Positions 1 through 7,536 of a DNA stretch of 23,404 nt are shown here, in pieces. Source of the stretch: Betaproteobacteria bacterium (GTDB lineage: Bacteria; Pseudomonadota; Gammaproteobacteria; Burkholderiales; SG8-39); NCBI GenBank assembly GCA_009693345.1, contig SHXL01000011.1:1-23404 (forward strand). The letters are read 5' to 3'. The stretch's first letter is position 1. Every line of letters begins with the position of its first letter. A program made the position numbers and the translations under genes. The notes below the pieces were generated by a model that ran no database searches, had not been told where the DNA came from, and worked only from the letters and a program-made list of their open reading frames with translations.

Positions 1-20
1 ACGATCAGGATCCCGATCAT
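1..20 (-). CDS. Probable PTS EIIA (mannose/fructose-type) start, cut by window edge
   Basis: An ATG at 20-18 overlaps the gshB stop codon (TGA at 19-17) in an ATGA junction, and the six complete codons read MIGILI. That N-terminus fits the EIIA-Man-type PTS proteins, which typically begin MIGILIVTHG and often follow gshB in betaproteobacteria ahead of ptsH and ptsI. Only about 20 bases are visible, so the call rests on the start, the coupling and remembered gene order. It could be another short-stranded protein. Confidence 0.5.
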
Positions 21-967
21 CGGTGTGCAGCCTTCAATTCGGCCTCGAGGGCGTCCAGCAGCATGCCGGAAACGTCGAACCCCGTCTGGTCCTGGATTTC
101 GCGGAAGCAGGTCGGGCTGGTGACGTTGACTTCGGTGAGGTGATCGCCGATCACGTCCAGGCCGACGAGCAGCAGTCCCCGGGCGGCGAGCACCGGCCCG
201 AGCGTTTCCGCGATGCGGCGGTCCTGCGCGGAGAGCGGCTGCGCGACGCCGCGGCCGCCCGCGGCAAGATTGGCGCGCGTCTCCCCCGGCTTGGCGATGC
301 GCGCGAGCGCATGCGGCACCGGCTTGCCGCCGATCAGCAGCACGCGCTTGTCGCCCTTCGTGATCTCGGGAATGTAGCGCTGCGCCATGATCGTGCGCGC
401 GCCGCCCTGGACCATGGTCTCCACGATCACATGGCGGTTCGGGTCGCCCACCCGCACGCGGAAGATGCTTTCCCCGCCCATGCCGTCCAGGCGCTTGAGG
501 ATCACGTCGCGCTGCTCGTCGATGAAGGCGTGCACGCGTTCCGGGTCGCTGCTCGCCAGCGTCGGCGCCACGAACTGCGCAAACTCCAGGATGCCGAGCT
601 TTTCATTGTGATCGCGCACCGCGGCGGGCTTGTTGAAGACGCGCGCGCCATCGCGCTCGGCCTGCGCCAGCAGCCAGCTCGCGGTCAGGTATTCGAGGTC
701 GAACGGCGGATCCTTGCGGTTCAGCACCGCGTCGAATGATGCAAGCGCGGTTTGCTTCGGTTCTTGAACTTGATACCAGTCTTCGTCATTGCCGGTTAGC
801 GACAACCCGCCGGCGAGTGCGAAAACACGGTCTTTCCAGAAGAGATCCCCCTGCGTGCAGGAGAAAATCTGGTGGCCGCGCGCCTGCGCCGCGCGCATGA
901 TCGCGACGCTCGTGTCCTTGTAGGCCTTGAGCGAATCGAGCGAATCGAGAATGAAGAGAAACTTCAC
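17..967 (-). CDS. gshB: Glutathione synthetase
   Basis: Cytosolic ATP-grasp ligase that joins gamma-glutamylcysteine and glycine to make glutathione, the last step of the pathway. The protein has 316 residues, the usual length. The N-terminus MKFLFILDSLDSL matches the family opening. The ATP-grasp part contains ILKRLDGMGGESIFR (glycine-rich loop), and the C-terminal LTEVNVTSPTCFREI is the family's metal/ATP-binding signature. The start codon is GTG, with no strong ribosome site visible. The stop overlaps the start of the probable EIIA gene, so the two are likely co-translated. The upstream neighbour on the same strand is the cytochrome c5-like gene, 32 bp away. No gshA is in the window. Confidence 0.95.
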   Translation of the reverse strand: MKFLFILDSLDSLKAYKDTSVAIMRAAQARGHQIFSCTQGDLFWKDRVFALAGGLSLTGNDEDWYQVQEPKQTALASFDAVLNRKDPPFDLEYLTASWLLAQAERDGARVFNKPAAVRDHNEKLGILEFAQFVAPTLASSDPERVHAFIDEQRDVILKRLDGMGGESIFRVRVGDPNRHVIVETMVQGGARTIMAQRYIPEITKGDKRVLLIGGKPVPHALARIAKPGETRANLAAGGRGVAQPLSAQDRRIAETLGPVLAARGLLLVGLDVIGDHLTEVNVTSPTCFREIQDQTGFDVSGMLLDALEAELKAAHR

Positions 968-999
968 TTCAGCGCGGTAGTGAGGTGCGGAACCAAATC

Positions 1000-1437
1000 C
1001 TACTTCTTGACCGGCGTCGGTTCTTTCAGGTTGCCGCCCGCCTGATTCGCCATGAAGACGATCGCACTGCCGAGTTCATGGTCGGTCAGGCTGGTGCCAG
1101 CGCGCGCCGGCATCGCGCCCTTGCCCTTGACCACCGCTTGCAGCAAGCCGTTCAAACCCAGCTTGAGGCGCGGGGCCCATGCAGCCTTGTCGCCCAGCTT
1201 GGGCGCATTGGCCACGCCGGCGGCGCCCGCTGCCGAAAACTCCACTTTGCCGACAGGCTGGAGGCGGGCGCTGACCGCGTCCGCGCTGAGCGCCGCAGGG
1301 TCGGCGTGCGGGCGGTTCAGCACCAGTTGCACGGTCAACACGATGCCGACAATCGCCGCCACGAAAGCAAGCAGCACGATCGTGATCAGTTGCTGCGGCG
1401 TCTTGATGAAGGAGGAATTCTCGTCGTGCTCGGCCAT
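1000..1437 (-). CDS. Cytochrome c5-like membrane protein lacking the haem-binding CXXCH
   Basis: A 145-residue protein starting at AEHDENSS, chosen because GGGG lies just upstream; an ATG at 1452 would add five residues without a ribosome site. The order is a short polar N-terminus (HDENSSFIKTPQQL), one membrane helix (about residues 18-42), a linker, then the C-terminal part of a cytochrome c5 domain: GVANAPKLGDKAAWAPR, GAMPARAG with the Met usually used as axial haem ligand (about residue 109), and AIVFMANQAGG. Family members carry a segment of the type GExVYxxxCxxCHxxG just before GVANAPKLGD. Here the linker VEFSAAG runs straight into AAGVANAPKLGD, and the protein has no cysteine at all. 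It therefore cannot bind haem c covalently. Either an in-frame deletion of roughly 20 codons has inactivated it, or the assembly has lost bases. The reading frame is otherwise intact. Confidence 0.85.
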   Translation of the reverse strand: MAEHDENSSFIKTPQQLITIVLLAFVAAIVGIVLTVQLVLNRPHADPAALSADAVSARLQPVGKVEFSAAGAAGVANAPKLGDKAAWAPRLKLGLNGLLQAVVKGKGAMPARAGTSLTDHELGSAIVFMANQAGGNLKEPTPVKK

Positions 1438-1473
1438 GCCCGTCCCCGCCATGTTCGTGCTGGTAAAATACTG

Positions 1474-1479
1474 ATTTTA
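1474..1479 (-). promoter_or_regulatory. Candidate -10 element for the cytochrome-gshB unit
   Basis: On the minus strand TAAAAT lies 37 bp upstream of the chosen cytochrome start, in an AT-rich pocket between the gene and the divergent tRNA. I find no convincing -35 box at 16-18 bp, so this is a weak call. Confidence 0.25.
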
Positions 1480-1504
1480 GCGCGAATCTCGCATACTCAG
1501 CGCA

Positions 1505-1581
1505 GCGCCCGTAGCTCAGCGGATCAGAGTATTGGCCTCCGAAGCCAAGGGTCGTGGGTTCGAATCCCGCCGGGCGCGCCA
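1505..1581 (+). tRNA. tRNA-Arg (anticodon CCG), CCA encoded
   Basis: A 77-nt cloverleaf. The acceptor stem GCGCCCG (1505-1511) pairs with CGGGCGC (1571-1577), followed by discriminator G and an encoded CCA (1579-1581). The D arm begins TAGCTCAGC. The anticodon stem TTGGC/GCCAA encloses the loop CTCCGAA, giving anticodon CCG at 1539-1541, which reads the Arg codon CGG. The T arm contains GGTTCGAATCC. It lies between the divergent cytochrome gene and the Bug receptor gene. No second copy of its 3' end is visible, so there is no sign of an integrated element using it as an attachment site. Confidence 0.97.
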
Positions 1582-1673
1582 AAGCTTCTGCAAATCCGCC
1601 TGGATTGATCTTCATCAAACCAGCATCTGAGGTGTCGTGTAGATTTGGAAACTCTTTGAAAAGGGGTAAGGTC

Positions 1674-2648
1674 ATGCCGAAACGCAAACAGTTGCTCGCC
1701 TTCTTCGCGCTCGCCGCCTTCGCGGGTTGCGCGGCCGCGCAGCAATACCCGAACCACCCGGTCACCATGGTGGTGCCCTACGCCGCGAGTGGTCCGACCG
1801 ATACCGTTGCCCGCGTGATGGGCGTGGCGATGAACAAGCCCCTGGGTCAGACGGTCATCGTCGAGAACAAGCCGAGCGCCGGCGGGATCCTCGGGCCCGA
1901 GCAGGTCAAGAATGCCAAACCTGACGGCTACACCATCCTGATCCACCACATCGGCATGGCAACCACGCCGGCGCTGTACCGGCAGCTGCGCTTCAACCCG
2001 CTCACTGATTTCGATTACATCGGCCTGATCAACGACGTGCCGATGACGCTGATCGCGCGGCAGAACTTCCCGGCCAAGGACTTCAAGGAATTCCTCGCCT
2101 ACGTCAAGGCCAACAAGGACAAGGTCACCTACGCCAATGCAGGAATCGGCGCAGCCTCTCACCTGTGCGGCATGCTGTTCATGAGCGCGATCCAGACCGA
2201 CCTGCTGACCGTGCCGTACAAGGGGACCGCGCCGGCGATGAACGACCTGCTCGGCGGCCAGGTGGACTTCATGTGCGACCAGACCACCAACACCACGAAC
2301 CAGATCAAGGCCGGCAAGGTGAAGGTGTACGGAGTTACGTCGAAGAAGCGCGTGCCGTCGTTGCCGGAAATTCCTACCCTGGACGAACAGGGAGTTAAAG
2401 GATTCGAGGTCGGAATCTGGCACGCGCTCTACGCGCCCAAAGGCACCCCCAAACCGGCGATCGACAAGCTCGTCGCCGCGCTGCAGGACGCGCTCAAGGA
2501 CGAAACCGTGAAAAAGCGCTTCTCCGATCTCGGCGCCGAGGTGGTGCCGCTTAGCATGGCGACCCCGGCTGCGCTCGAGGCGCACCTCAAGGCAGAAATC
2601 GCCAAGTGGGGGCCGATCATCAAGAAGGCGGGGGTTTACGCCGACTAG
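1674..2648 (+). CDS. Bug/TctC-family tripartite tricarboxylate transporter receptor
   Basis: A 324-residue periplasmic substrate-binding protein of the Bug (TctC) family, which captures carboxylates and related small molecules for TctAB-type import or for sensing. Residues 1-22 form a signal peptide (MPKRKQLLAFFALAAFAGC) with likely cleavage near AAA-QQYP; FAGC resembles a lipobox but has Phe at -3. After it come the family hallmarks: YPNHPVTMVVPYAASGPTD, VIVENKPSAGG, KPDGYTIL, TVPYKGTAPAMNDLLGGQVD and KRVPSLPEIPTLDEQG. The start is the ATG at 1674, preceded by AAGGGG at 1660-1665; the frame is open upstream, but that stretch overlaps the tRNA. No TctA or TctB gene is adjacent, which is common for Bug receptors. 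The next gene follows after 9 bp and is probably co-transcribed. The ligand cannot be told from sequence. Confidence 0.93.
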   Translation: MPKRKQLLAFFALAAFAGCAAAQQYPNHPVTMVVPYAASGPTDTVARVMGVAMNKPLGQTVIVENKPSAGGILGPEQVKNAKPDGYTILIHHIGMATTPALYRQLRFNPLTDFDYIGLINDVPMTLIARQNFPAKDFKEFLAYVKANKDKVTYANAGIGAASHLCGMLFMSAIQTDLLTVPYKGTAPAMNDLLGGQVDFMCDQTTNTTNQIKAGKVKVYGVTSKKRVPSLPEIPTLDEQGVKGFEVGIWHALYAPKGTPKPAIDKLVAALQDALKDETVKKRFSDLGAEVVPLSMATPAALEAHLKAEIAKWGPIIKKAGVYAD

Positions 2649-2657
2649 GAAATCGTC

Positions 2658-3251
2658 ATGCCCGCAAAACCAGTGAGCCGGTTCCCGGTGCCGGAATTGA
2701 AGGACCTCCCGGCCGACATCCGCGAGCGCATCGAAGAGGTGCAGAAAAAAACCGGCTTCGTGCCCAACGTGTTCCTTGCGCTCGCGCACCGGCCCGCCGA
2801 GTGGCGCGCGTTCGTGGCCTACCACGATGCCCTGATGGAAAAGGAACCCGGCGCGGGCTGCACGCTCAGCAAGGCCGAGCGTGAAATGATCGTGGTTGCC
2901 ACTTCCGGCGCCAACCATTGCCAGTATTGCGTTGTCGCGCACGGCGCGATCCTGCGCATCCGCGCGAAGAATCCCCTAGTCGCCGATCAGGTCGCGGTCA
3001 ATCACCGCAAGGCCGACCTCACGACCCGCCAGATGGCAATGCTCGATTTTGCCATGCAGGTGGCGCTCGAGTCGCACACCGTGGGCGACGCGGATATCGA
3101 GGCGCTGCGCGCCCACGGCTTCAGCGCGGACGATACCTGGGACATCGCCGCGATTGCCGCGTTCTTCGCCATGTCCAACCGGCTGGCCAATTTCACCAGC
3201 ATGCGGCCGAACGACGAGTTCTACCTGCTGGGACGCGTTCCTAAGAAGTAG
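2658..3251 (+). CDS. Carboxymuconolactone decarboxylase/AhpD-family peroxidase-related protein
   Basis: A 197-residue all-helical protein of the CMD/AhpD superfamily, resembling the subgroup annotated as uncharacterised peroxidase-related enzymes. The core motif is NHCQYCVVAH, with a CXXC pair (Cys88, Cys91) and His95, the arrangement that gives thiol-based peroxidase activity in AhpD. The preceding EREMIVVATSGAN and the following LTTRQMAMLDFA fit the family. The upstream stop codon is embedded in the ribosome site TAGGAA (2646-2651), so it is likely translated together with the Bug receptor. The 3' end overlaps the convergent amidase gene by 11 bp. The true substrate is unknown. The pairing with a Bug receptor and a nearby amidase could mean a small-molecule catabolic locus, but that is inference. 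Confidence 0.88.
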   Translation: MPAKPVSRFPVPELKDLPADIRERIEEVQKKTGFVPNVFLALAHRPAEWRAFVAYHDALMEKEPGAGCTLSKAEREMIVVATSGANHCQYCVVAHGAILRIRAKNPLVADQVAVNHRKADLTTRQMAMLDFAMQVALESHTVGDADIEALRAHGFSADDTWDIAAIAAFFAMSNRLANFTSMRPNDEFYLLGRVPKK

Positions 3252-4653
3252 GCGGCCGGCATTTCCAGTGTTGCGTCGAGCCCTCGAATGCATGCGCGAG
3301 CTGCAGCACGCCGAAATCGTCGCGGTAGCGGCCGACGATCTGCAGGCCGACCGGCAGTGGCACGGGGTCGCCGGTGAACCCCGCCGGCACCGAAATTGCC
3401 GGGTGGCCGGTGATGGTGATGTAGTAGCAGCTCTTCATCCAGTCGAGGTAGTTGCCCATCCTTTCCCCGGCAATCTGCATCGGGTATTCCTGCTCGGCGG
3501 GGAACGGCGGCAACTGGTTCACCGGGCAGAGCAGGAATTCGTAGCGCTCGAGGAATACGCGCATGCGGTGGTACAGCGCGTTGCGCAGCGCGTCGGCGCC
3601 CGCGATCTGCTCGGCCGTGAGTTTCAATCCCTGCTCGACGTTCCAGATGATCGAGTCCTTGACCTCGCGGCAGCGTGTCTTCACAAGTTCGCCGTAGTTC
3701 TGCACGAAGGCGAGCGCGCGCAGGGTCTCGAAGGCCTGCGTCGCGCCGGAGAAATCCGGCTCGGCCTCCTCGACGATGCAACCAAGGTCCGCGAAGATCC
3801 TGCGTTGCCCTTCCAGGACGGACGTGACGCGCGGATCCATCGGCAGGCCGCCGAGGTCCCGGCTCCAGGCGACGCGAACGTTCTTGAATTTTCTGCTCAG
3901 GGACTTTGCAAAGACCGACCCCGGCTCGGAAATTGAAATCGGCGAGCGCGGATCGGGACCCGCCATCGCCGAAAGGAGGAACGCGGCATCCGAAACCGTG
4001 CGCGCGATCGGGCCGAGCACGCCGAGCGTGTTCCAGGTGTTCGGCGCTGGCCACGAGGGCACGCGCCCGGGCGACGGGCGGAAGCCGACGACGTTGCAGA
4101 AGTTGCCGGGATTGCGCAGCGAAGCGGCGAGATCGCCGCCGTCGGCGAAGGGGAGCATGCCGCAAGCCGCGGCCACGGCGGCGCCGCCCGAGGAGCCGCC
4201 GGCAGACTTGGTCGGATCGTAGGGGTTCAGCGTGGCGCCGAACACCGCGTTGAAGGTATGGCTGCCGGCGGCGAACTCCGGCAGGTTGGTCTTGCCGATG
4301 GTGATCGCGCCGGCAGCCGACAGGCGCTCGACGATGAGATGGTCTTCCCCGGGCACGTTGTCCCGGTATACCGACGAGCCGAAAGTGGTCCGGATGCCGC
4401 GCGTCGGAACGTTGTCCTTGTAGGCAATCGGCAGCCCGGCCAGGGGTTTGAATTTATTCGACTTGAAATTTCTGTCGTATTTTCTTGCAGCGGAAAGAGC
4501 GAGATCGGGCAAAAACGTAACAATCGCATTGACCTTCGGATTGACGCGCTCGATTTGCGCGATGAATGCCTTCATCACTTCCGTCGCCGAGAGTTTGCGG
4601 CTGCGGATGAGTTGCGCGAGCTTGCGCGCAGGCGTGAAGCAGATGTCAGTCAT
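3241..4653 (-). CDS. Amidase-signature family amidase
   Basis: A 470-residue cytosolic amidase-signature hydrolase, full length for the family. The Ser-cisSer-Lys triad is readable: Lys79 in PIAYKDN, the cis-Ser in KSAGGSSGGAAVAAA (Ser154/155), and the nucleophile Ser178 in DGGDLAASLRNP. The usual GSDxGGSIR is here GGDLAASLR, which changes the glycines around the oxyanion loop but keeps Asp and Ser. The start ATG overlaps the rng stop (ATGA, 4653-4650), so it is likely translationally coupled to rng at the end of the long housekeeping operon. The downstream end overlaps the convergent CMD gene. It resembles the many betaproteobacterial amidases of unknown substrate and is not GatA, since no gatC or gatB is present. 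Codons 42-70 (about 4445-4530) are markedly AT-richer than their surroundings. Confidence 0.9.
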   Translation of the reverse strand: MTDICFTPARKLAQLIRSRKLSATEVMKAFIAQIERVNPKVNAIVTFLPDLALSAARKYDRNFKSNKFKPLAGLPIAYKDNVPTRGIRTTFGSSVYRDNVPGEDHLIVERLSAAGAITIGKTNLPEFAAGSHTFNAVFGATLNPYDPTKSAGGSSGGAAVAAACGMLPFADGGDLAASLRNPGNFCNVVGFRPSPGRVPSWPAPNTWNTLGVLGPIARTVSDAAFLLSAMAGPDPRSPISISEPGSVFAKSLSRKFKNVRVAWSRDLGGLPMDPRVTSVLEGQRRIFADLGCIVEEAEPDFSGATQAFETLRALAFVQNYGELVKTRCREVKDSIIWNVEQGLKLTAEQIAGADALRNALYHRMRVFLERYEFLLCPVNQLPPFPAEQEYPMQIAGERMGNYLDWMKSCYYITITGHPAISVPAGFTGDPVPLPVGLQIVGRYRDDFGVLQLAHAFEGSTQHWKCRPPTS

Positions 4654-6122
4654 AGCAGCACGATATCGTATTGCTCCTGCATGTAACTCGTTTCGATCTG
4701 GATGGAGACCGGCTTGCCGATGAAATCCGAAAGCATCGCGAGCGCGCCCGATTCTTCCTCCTGGAAGAGGTCGCAGACGGCCTGCGAGGCCAGCACGCGG
4801 AACTCGCGCGCGTCGTTGAAGGCGCGCGCCTCGCGCAGGACTTCGCGCAGCACTTCATAGCACACCGTGCGCGCGGTCTTGATTTCGCCGCGGCCGCCGC
4901 AGGCCTGGCAGGGCTCGCACAGCACATGGGCGAGCGATTCGCGGGTCCTCTTGCGCGTCATCTCCACCAGGCCGAGCGCGGTGAAGTTGCTCACCGTCAT
5001 GCGCGTGCGGTCGCGCGCGAGCGCGCGGCGAATTTCCTCCAGCACCGCAGCGCGGTGCTCCGCGGAGTGCATGTCGATGAAATCGACGACGATGATGCCG
5101 CCGAGGTTTCGCAGGCGCAGCTGGCGCGCGATGGCCTGCGCCGCCTCGAGATTGGTCTTGAAGACGGTGTCGTCGAAATTGCGCTGGCCTACGAAGCCCC
5201 CGGTGTTGACGTCCACGGTGGTCATGGCTTCGGTCTGGTCGATGACCAGCGTGCCGCCCGACTTGAGGTCGACGCGGCGGGAGAGGGCCTTCTCGATTTC
5301 CTCCTCGACGTTGTAGAACTCGAACAACGGCCGCTCGCCCGTGTAATGCTGCAGCTTGCCGGCCAGCCTGGGCATGTACGCCTGCGCAAATGCGGCGAGT
5401 TTCTGGTAGTTCTCGCGCGAATCCACGTGCACCGCCGAGGTGGCATCGGAGGCCATGTCGCGCAGCACGCGTTGCGCGAGCGACAGGCCCTGGTAGACCA
5501 GTTTCGGCGGCGGCGCGCCGAGCGATCGCTCGTGGATGTCGCGCCACAGGTTGCGCAGGTATCCGATGTCGGTGCGCAGTTCATCATTGCTCGCGCCCTC
5601 GGCGAGCGTGCGCAGGATGAAACCGCCCTTCTCGTCAGCGGGGATCAGCTCCTTCAGCTTCCCGCGCAGCGCCGCGCGCCCGGCTTCGTCCTCGATGCGC
5701 TGCGAAATCCCGATGTGCGGATCCTGGGGCAGGTAGACGAGCAGGCGGCCGGCAATCGACAGCTGGGTGGAGAGCCGCGCGCCCTTGGTGCCGATCGGAT
5801 CCTTCATCACCTGCACTGTCACGGGTTGGCCCTCGGCGAGCATCTTTTCGATCGGCTTGGCCGGCTCGGTCATGCCGTTTTCCTGCGTCCTGCGGTGTTC
5901 CCAGATGTCCGCGACGTGCAGGAACGCCGAGCGCTCCAGGCCGATCTCGACGAACGCGGATTGCATGCCGGGCAGCACGCGCGCGACGCGCCCCACGTAA
6001 ATATTGCCGACCAGGCCGCGGCTCGCCTCGCGCTCGACCACCAGCTCCTGCACCTGGCCGGCGGTGAGCACCGCGACGCGCGTCTCCTGCGGCGTGATGT
6101 TGACGAGGATTTCTTCGTTCAC
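4650..6122 (-). CDS. rng: Ribonuclease G
   Basis: A 490-residue single-strand endoribonuclease of the RNase E/G family, which matures the 5' end of 16S rRNA and takes part in mRNA decay. The open frame continues upstream to 6263, but the family start VNEEILVNITPQETRVAVL begins at a GTG at 6122 that overlaps the maf stop (GTGA), and 490 residues is the expected length. An S1-like RNA-binding region lies around residues 38-128 (GNIYVGRVARVLPGMQSAFVEIG). The catalytic aspartates are Asp304 in TTVDVNTGG and Asp347 in IIVVDFIDM. The Zn-link cysteines are in CEPCQACGGRG (Cys402-408). There is no long RNase E scaffold tail. It is coupled upstream to maf and downstream to the amidase. Confidence 0.97.
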   Translation of the reverse strand: MNEEILVNITPQETRVAVLTAGQVQELVVEREASRGLVGNIYVGRVARVLPGMQSAFVEIGLERSAFLHVADIWEHRRTQENGMTEPAKPIEKMLAEGQPVTVQVMKDPIGTKGARLSTQLSIAGRLLVYLPQDPHIGISQRIEDEAGRAALRGKLKELIPADEKGGFILRTLAEGASNDELRTDIGYLRNLWRDIHERSLGAPPPKLVYQGLSLAQRVLRDMASDATSAVHVDSRENYQKLAAFAQAYMPRLAGKLQHYTGERPLFEFYNVEEEIEKALSRRVDLKSGGTLVIDQTEAMTTVDVNTGGFVGQRNFDDTVFKTNLEAAQAIARQLRLRNLGGIIVVDFIDMHSAEHRAAVLEEIRRALARDRTRMTVSNFTALGLVEMTRKRTRESLAHVLCEPCQACGGRGEIKTARTVCYEVLREVLREARAFNDAREFRVLASQAVCDLFQEEESGALAMLSDFIGKPVSIQIETSYMQEQYDIVLL

Positions 6123-6715
6123 GCGGGATACCCGATCCGGTCCAGCAGCTGCGCCGTCTCGTAAAGCGGCAGGCCGACCACACCCGAAAAGCTGCCGCGC
6201 AATTCGGCCACGAAGCGCGCCGCATGGCCCTGGATGCCGTAGGCCCCGGCCTTGTCCTCGCATTCACCCGTCGCGACGTAGCGGGCGATTTCCTCTTTGC
6301 TGAGGGTCTTGAACCTGACTTCCGAAATCGAAACGGCGCTCTCCAGCCGCGAGTCGTACTTCACGGCGACCGCGGTCAACACCTCATGCTGCCGACCGGA
6401 GAGCGCAGCGAGCATTGCGGCTGCTTCGCGATCGTCCGCCGGTTTGGCGAGAATGCGCCCATCGATGGCTACCGTGGTGTCTGCGCCTAGCACCGGCGCG
6501 CGGGCAAGATTGTCCCGTTCGACGCGCCGCCAGCCCGTCTCGGCTTTCGCGCGCGCAAGACGTTCCACGTAGGCGCGCGGCGATTCGCCGTCCGTGACCG
6601 ATTCGTCCACATCGATTTCCATCGCCTCGAATTTGACGCCGATCTGGGCGAGCAGCTCCTGCCGCCTGGGGCTGCGCGACGCAAGATAGATACTGCGATC
6701 GAGCTGGATGGTCAC
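6119..6715 (-). CDS. maf: Maf-family nucleoside triphosphate pyrophosphatase (YhdE type)
   Basis: A 198-residue house-cleaning enzyme that hydrolyses dTTP, UTP and modified pyrimidine triphosphates to the monophosphates. The N-terminal YLASRSPRRQELL is the Maf phosphate-binding motif. VLGADTTVAIDGRILAKP carries the catalytic Asp region, and CEDKAGAYGIQG near residue 155 is the second conserved block. The sequence fits the YhdE (dTTP/UTP) subgroup better than YceF. It starts with GTG at 6715, no ATG being available in a suitable place. It ends in a GTGA overlap with rng, and rlmH ends 19 bp upstream. Confidence 0.93.
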   Translation of the reverse strand: MTIQLDRSIYLASRSPRRQELLAQIGVKFEAMEIDVDESVTDGESPRAYVERLARAKAETGWRRVERDNLARAPVLGADTTVAIDGRILAKPADDREAAAMLAALSGRQHEVLTAVAVKYDSRLESAVSISEVRFKTLSKEEIARYVATGECEDKAGAYGIQGHAARFVAELRGSFSGVVGLPLYETAQLLDRIGYPA

Positions 6716-6734
6716 GGGACCGCGAAGTTTAAAG

Positions 6735-7148
6735 CTATTCGCGGTGGTAGGGATGCCCGGTGAGTAGCGTCGCGGCGCGATAAAGCTGCTCGCACAGTAC
6801 GACCTGCGCGAGCGCGTGCGGCAGCGTGAGCGCCGAGAGGCGCAGCAGCAGTGACGCTTCCTTTTTCAATGCCGGGTCCAAACCGTCGGCGCCGCCGATC
6901 ACGAATGCGGTGGGTTCGCCGAGCAGGGCGGCGAATTGCTTGGTGGTGAGGTCCTTGCCGTGCTCATCGAGGGCGACGAGGCGCGTGTTGGCTGGAATTT
7001 CTTTGCGCAGCTTTCCTGCCGCGGAGGGCTTGAGCTGCACTAGGCGTACCTCGTAGCCGCGCGGCCTGCGCTTGAGGTACTCGTCGCGCGCCGCCTCGGC
7101 CCAGGCGGGGAGCTTATTTGCGACCGCGACGACGTGCAGTCTTGCCAC
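6735..7148 (-). CDS. rlmH: 23S rRNA pseudouridine-1915 N3-methyltransferase, unusually short
   Basis: A SPOUT-class methyltransferase that methylates pseudouridine 1915 in helix 69 of assembled 70S ribosomes. The diagnostic parts are intact: LHVVAVANKLPAW at the start, AFVIGGADGLDP (AdoMet-binding loop), LRLSALTLPHALAQVVLCEQLYRA and the terminal GHPYHRE. At 137 residues it is about 18 shorter than the usual 155-156. Most of the missing length lies between LKPSAAGK and LRKEIPANTRLVALDE, where relatives have an amphipathic helix. A few more residues are missing before PTAFVIGG. The trefoil-knot core looks preserved, so activity is plausible. The start is GTG at 7148, lying within the rsfS coding sequence (35-nt overlap). 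Confidence 0.92.
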   Translation of the reverse strand: MARLHVVAVANKLPAWAEAARDEYLKRRPRGYEVRLVQLKPSAAGKLRKEIPANTRLVALDEHGKDLTTKQFAALLGEPTAFVIGGADGLDPALKKEASLLLRLSALTLPHALAQVVLCEQLYRAATLLTGHPYHRE

Positions 7149-7536
7149 GGAGGGGTTTTTTCTTCTTCGGCGCGGCGGCGCGCTTTGGTCTTGCTTCCTT
7201 CTTCATCTTCACTTCCTTGCCGCCCCAGAGCTCTTCCAGGTTGTAGTAGCTGCGTACCGCAGGGTGCATGACGTGAACGATGATGTCGCCCAGGTCCACC
7301 AGCACCCATTCGCCGTTGCGCCGGCCTTCGACCCCGACGACTCTGGCGCCGAGCGCTTTGAGCGTTTCCTGCACATGGGTGGCAAGCGCATTCACCTGCC
7401 GGTTGGAGTCGCCGCTCGCGATCACCACGCGCTCGAAGTAGGCAGATTGCCGGGCGACGTTGAACACCACGATGTCGCGTCCCTTGACGTCTTCCAGCGC
7501 CTCGACCACCGCGCGCTGCTTGATGCGGATGTCCAT
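7114..7536 (-). CDS. rsfS: Ribosomal silencing factor RsfS
   Basis: A 140-residue RsfS/Iojap protein that binds ribosomal protein uL14 and blocks joining of the 30S and 50S subunits when nutrients are low. The family core is readable: VVEALEDVKGRDIVVFNV, VIASGDSNRQVNALA, VEGRRNGEWVLVDLGDIIVHVMHPAVRSYYNLEELWG. The last 30 or so residues form a Lys/Arg-rich tail whose codons overlap the rlmH start by 35 nt. The ATG at 7536 shares one base with the nadD stop (TGATG), which fixes the start better than the TTG one codon upstream. The order nadD-rsfS-rlmH is the classic one. Confidence 0.95.
   Translation of the reverse strand: MDIRIKQRAVVEALEDVKGRDIVVFNVARQSAYFERVVIASGDSNRQVNALATHVQETLKALGARVVGVEGRRNGEWVLVDLGDIIVHVMHPAVRSYYNLEELWGGKEVKMKKEARPKRAAAPKKKKPLRGKTARRRGRK

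Noticed and set aside
1505..1581. tRNA-Arg as attachment site of an integrated island covering the Bug and CMD genes
   Set aside because: No integrase gene and no repeat of the tRNA 3' end found downstream in the window.
4671..6164. A 497-codon open frame antisense to rng
   Set aside because: It mirrors the RNase G codons in a GC-rich gene and has a low-complexity Arg/Ala/His/Asp composition with no family motif. The long antisense frames over leuS (12439-13485), proA (8047-9147), the Bug gene (1524-2942) and slt (17723-19444) were rejected for the same reason.
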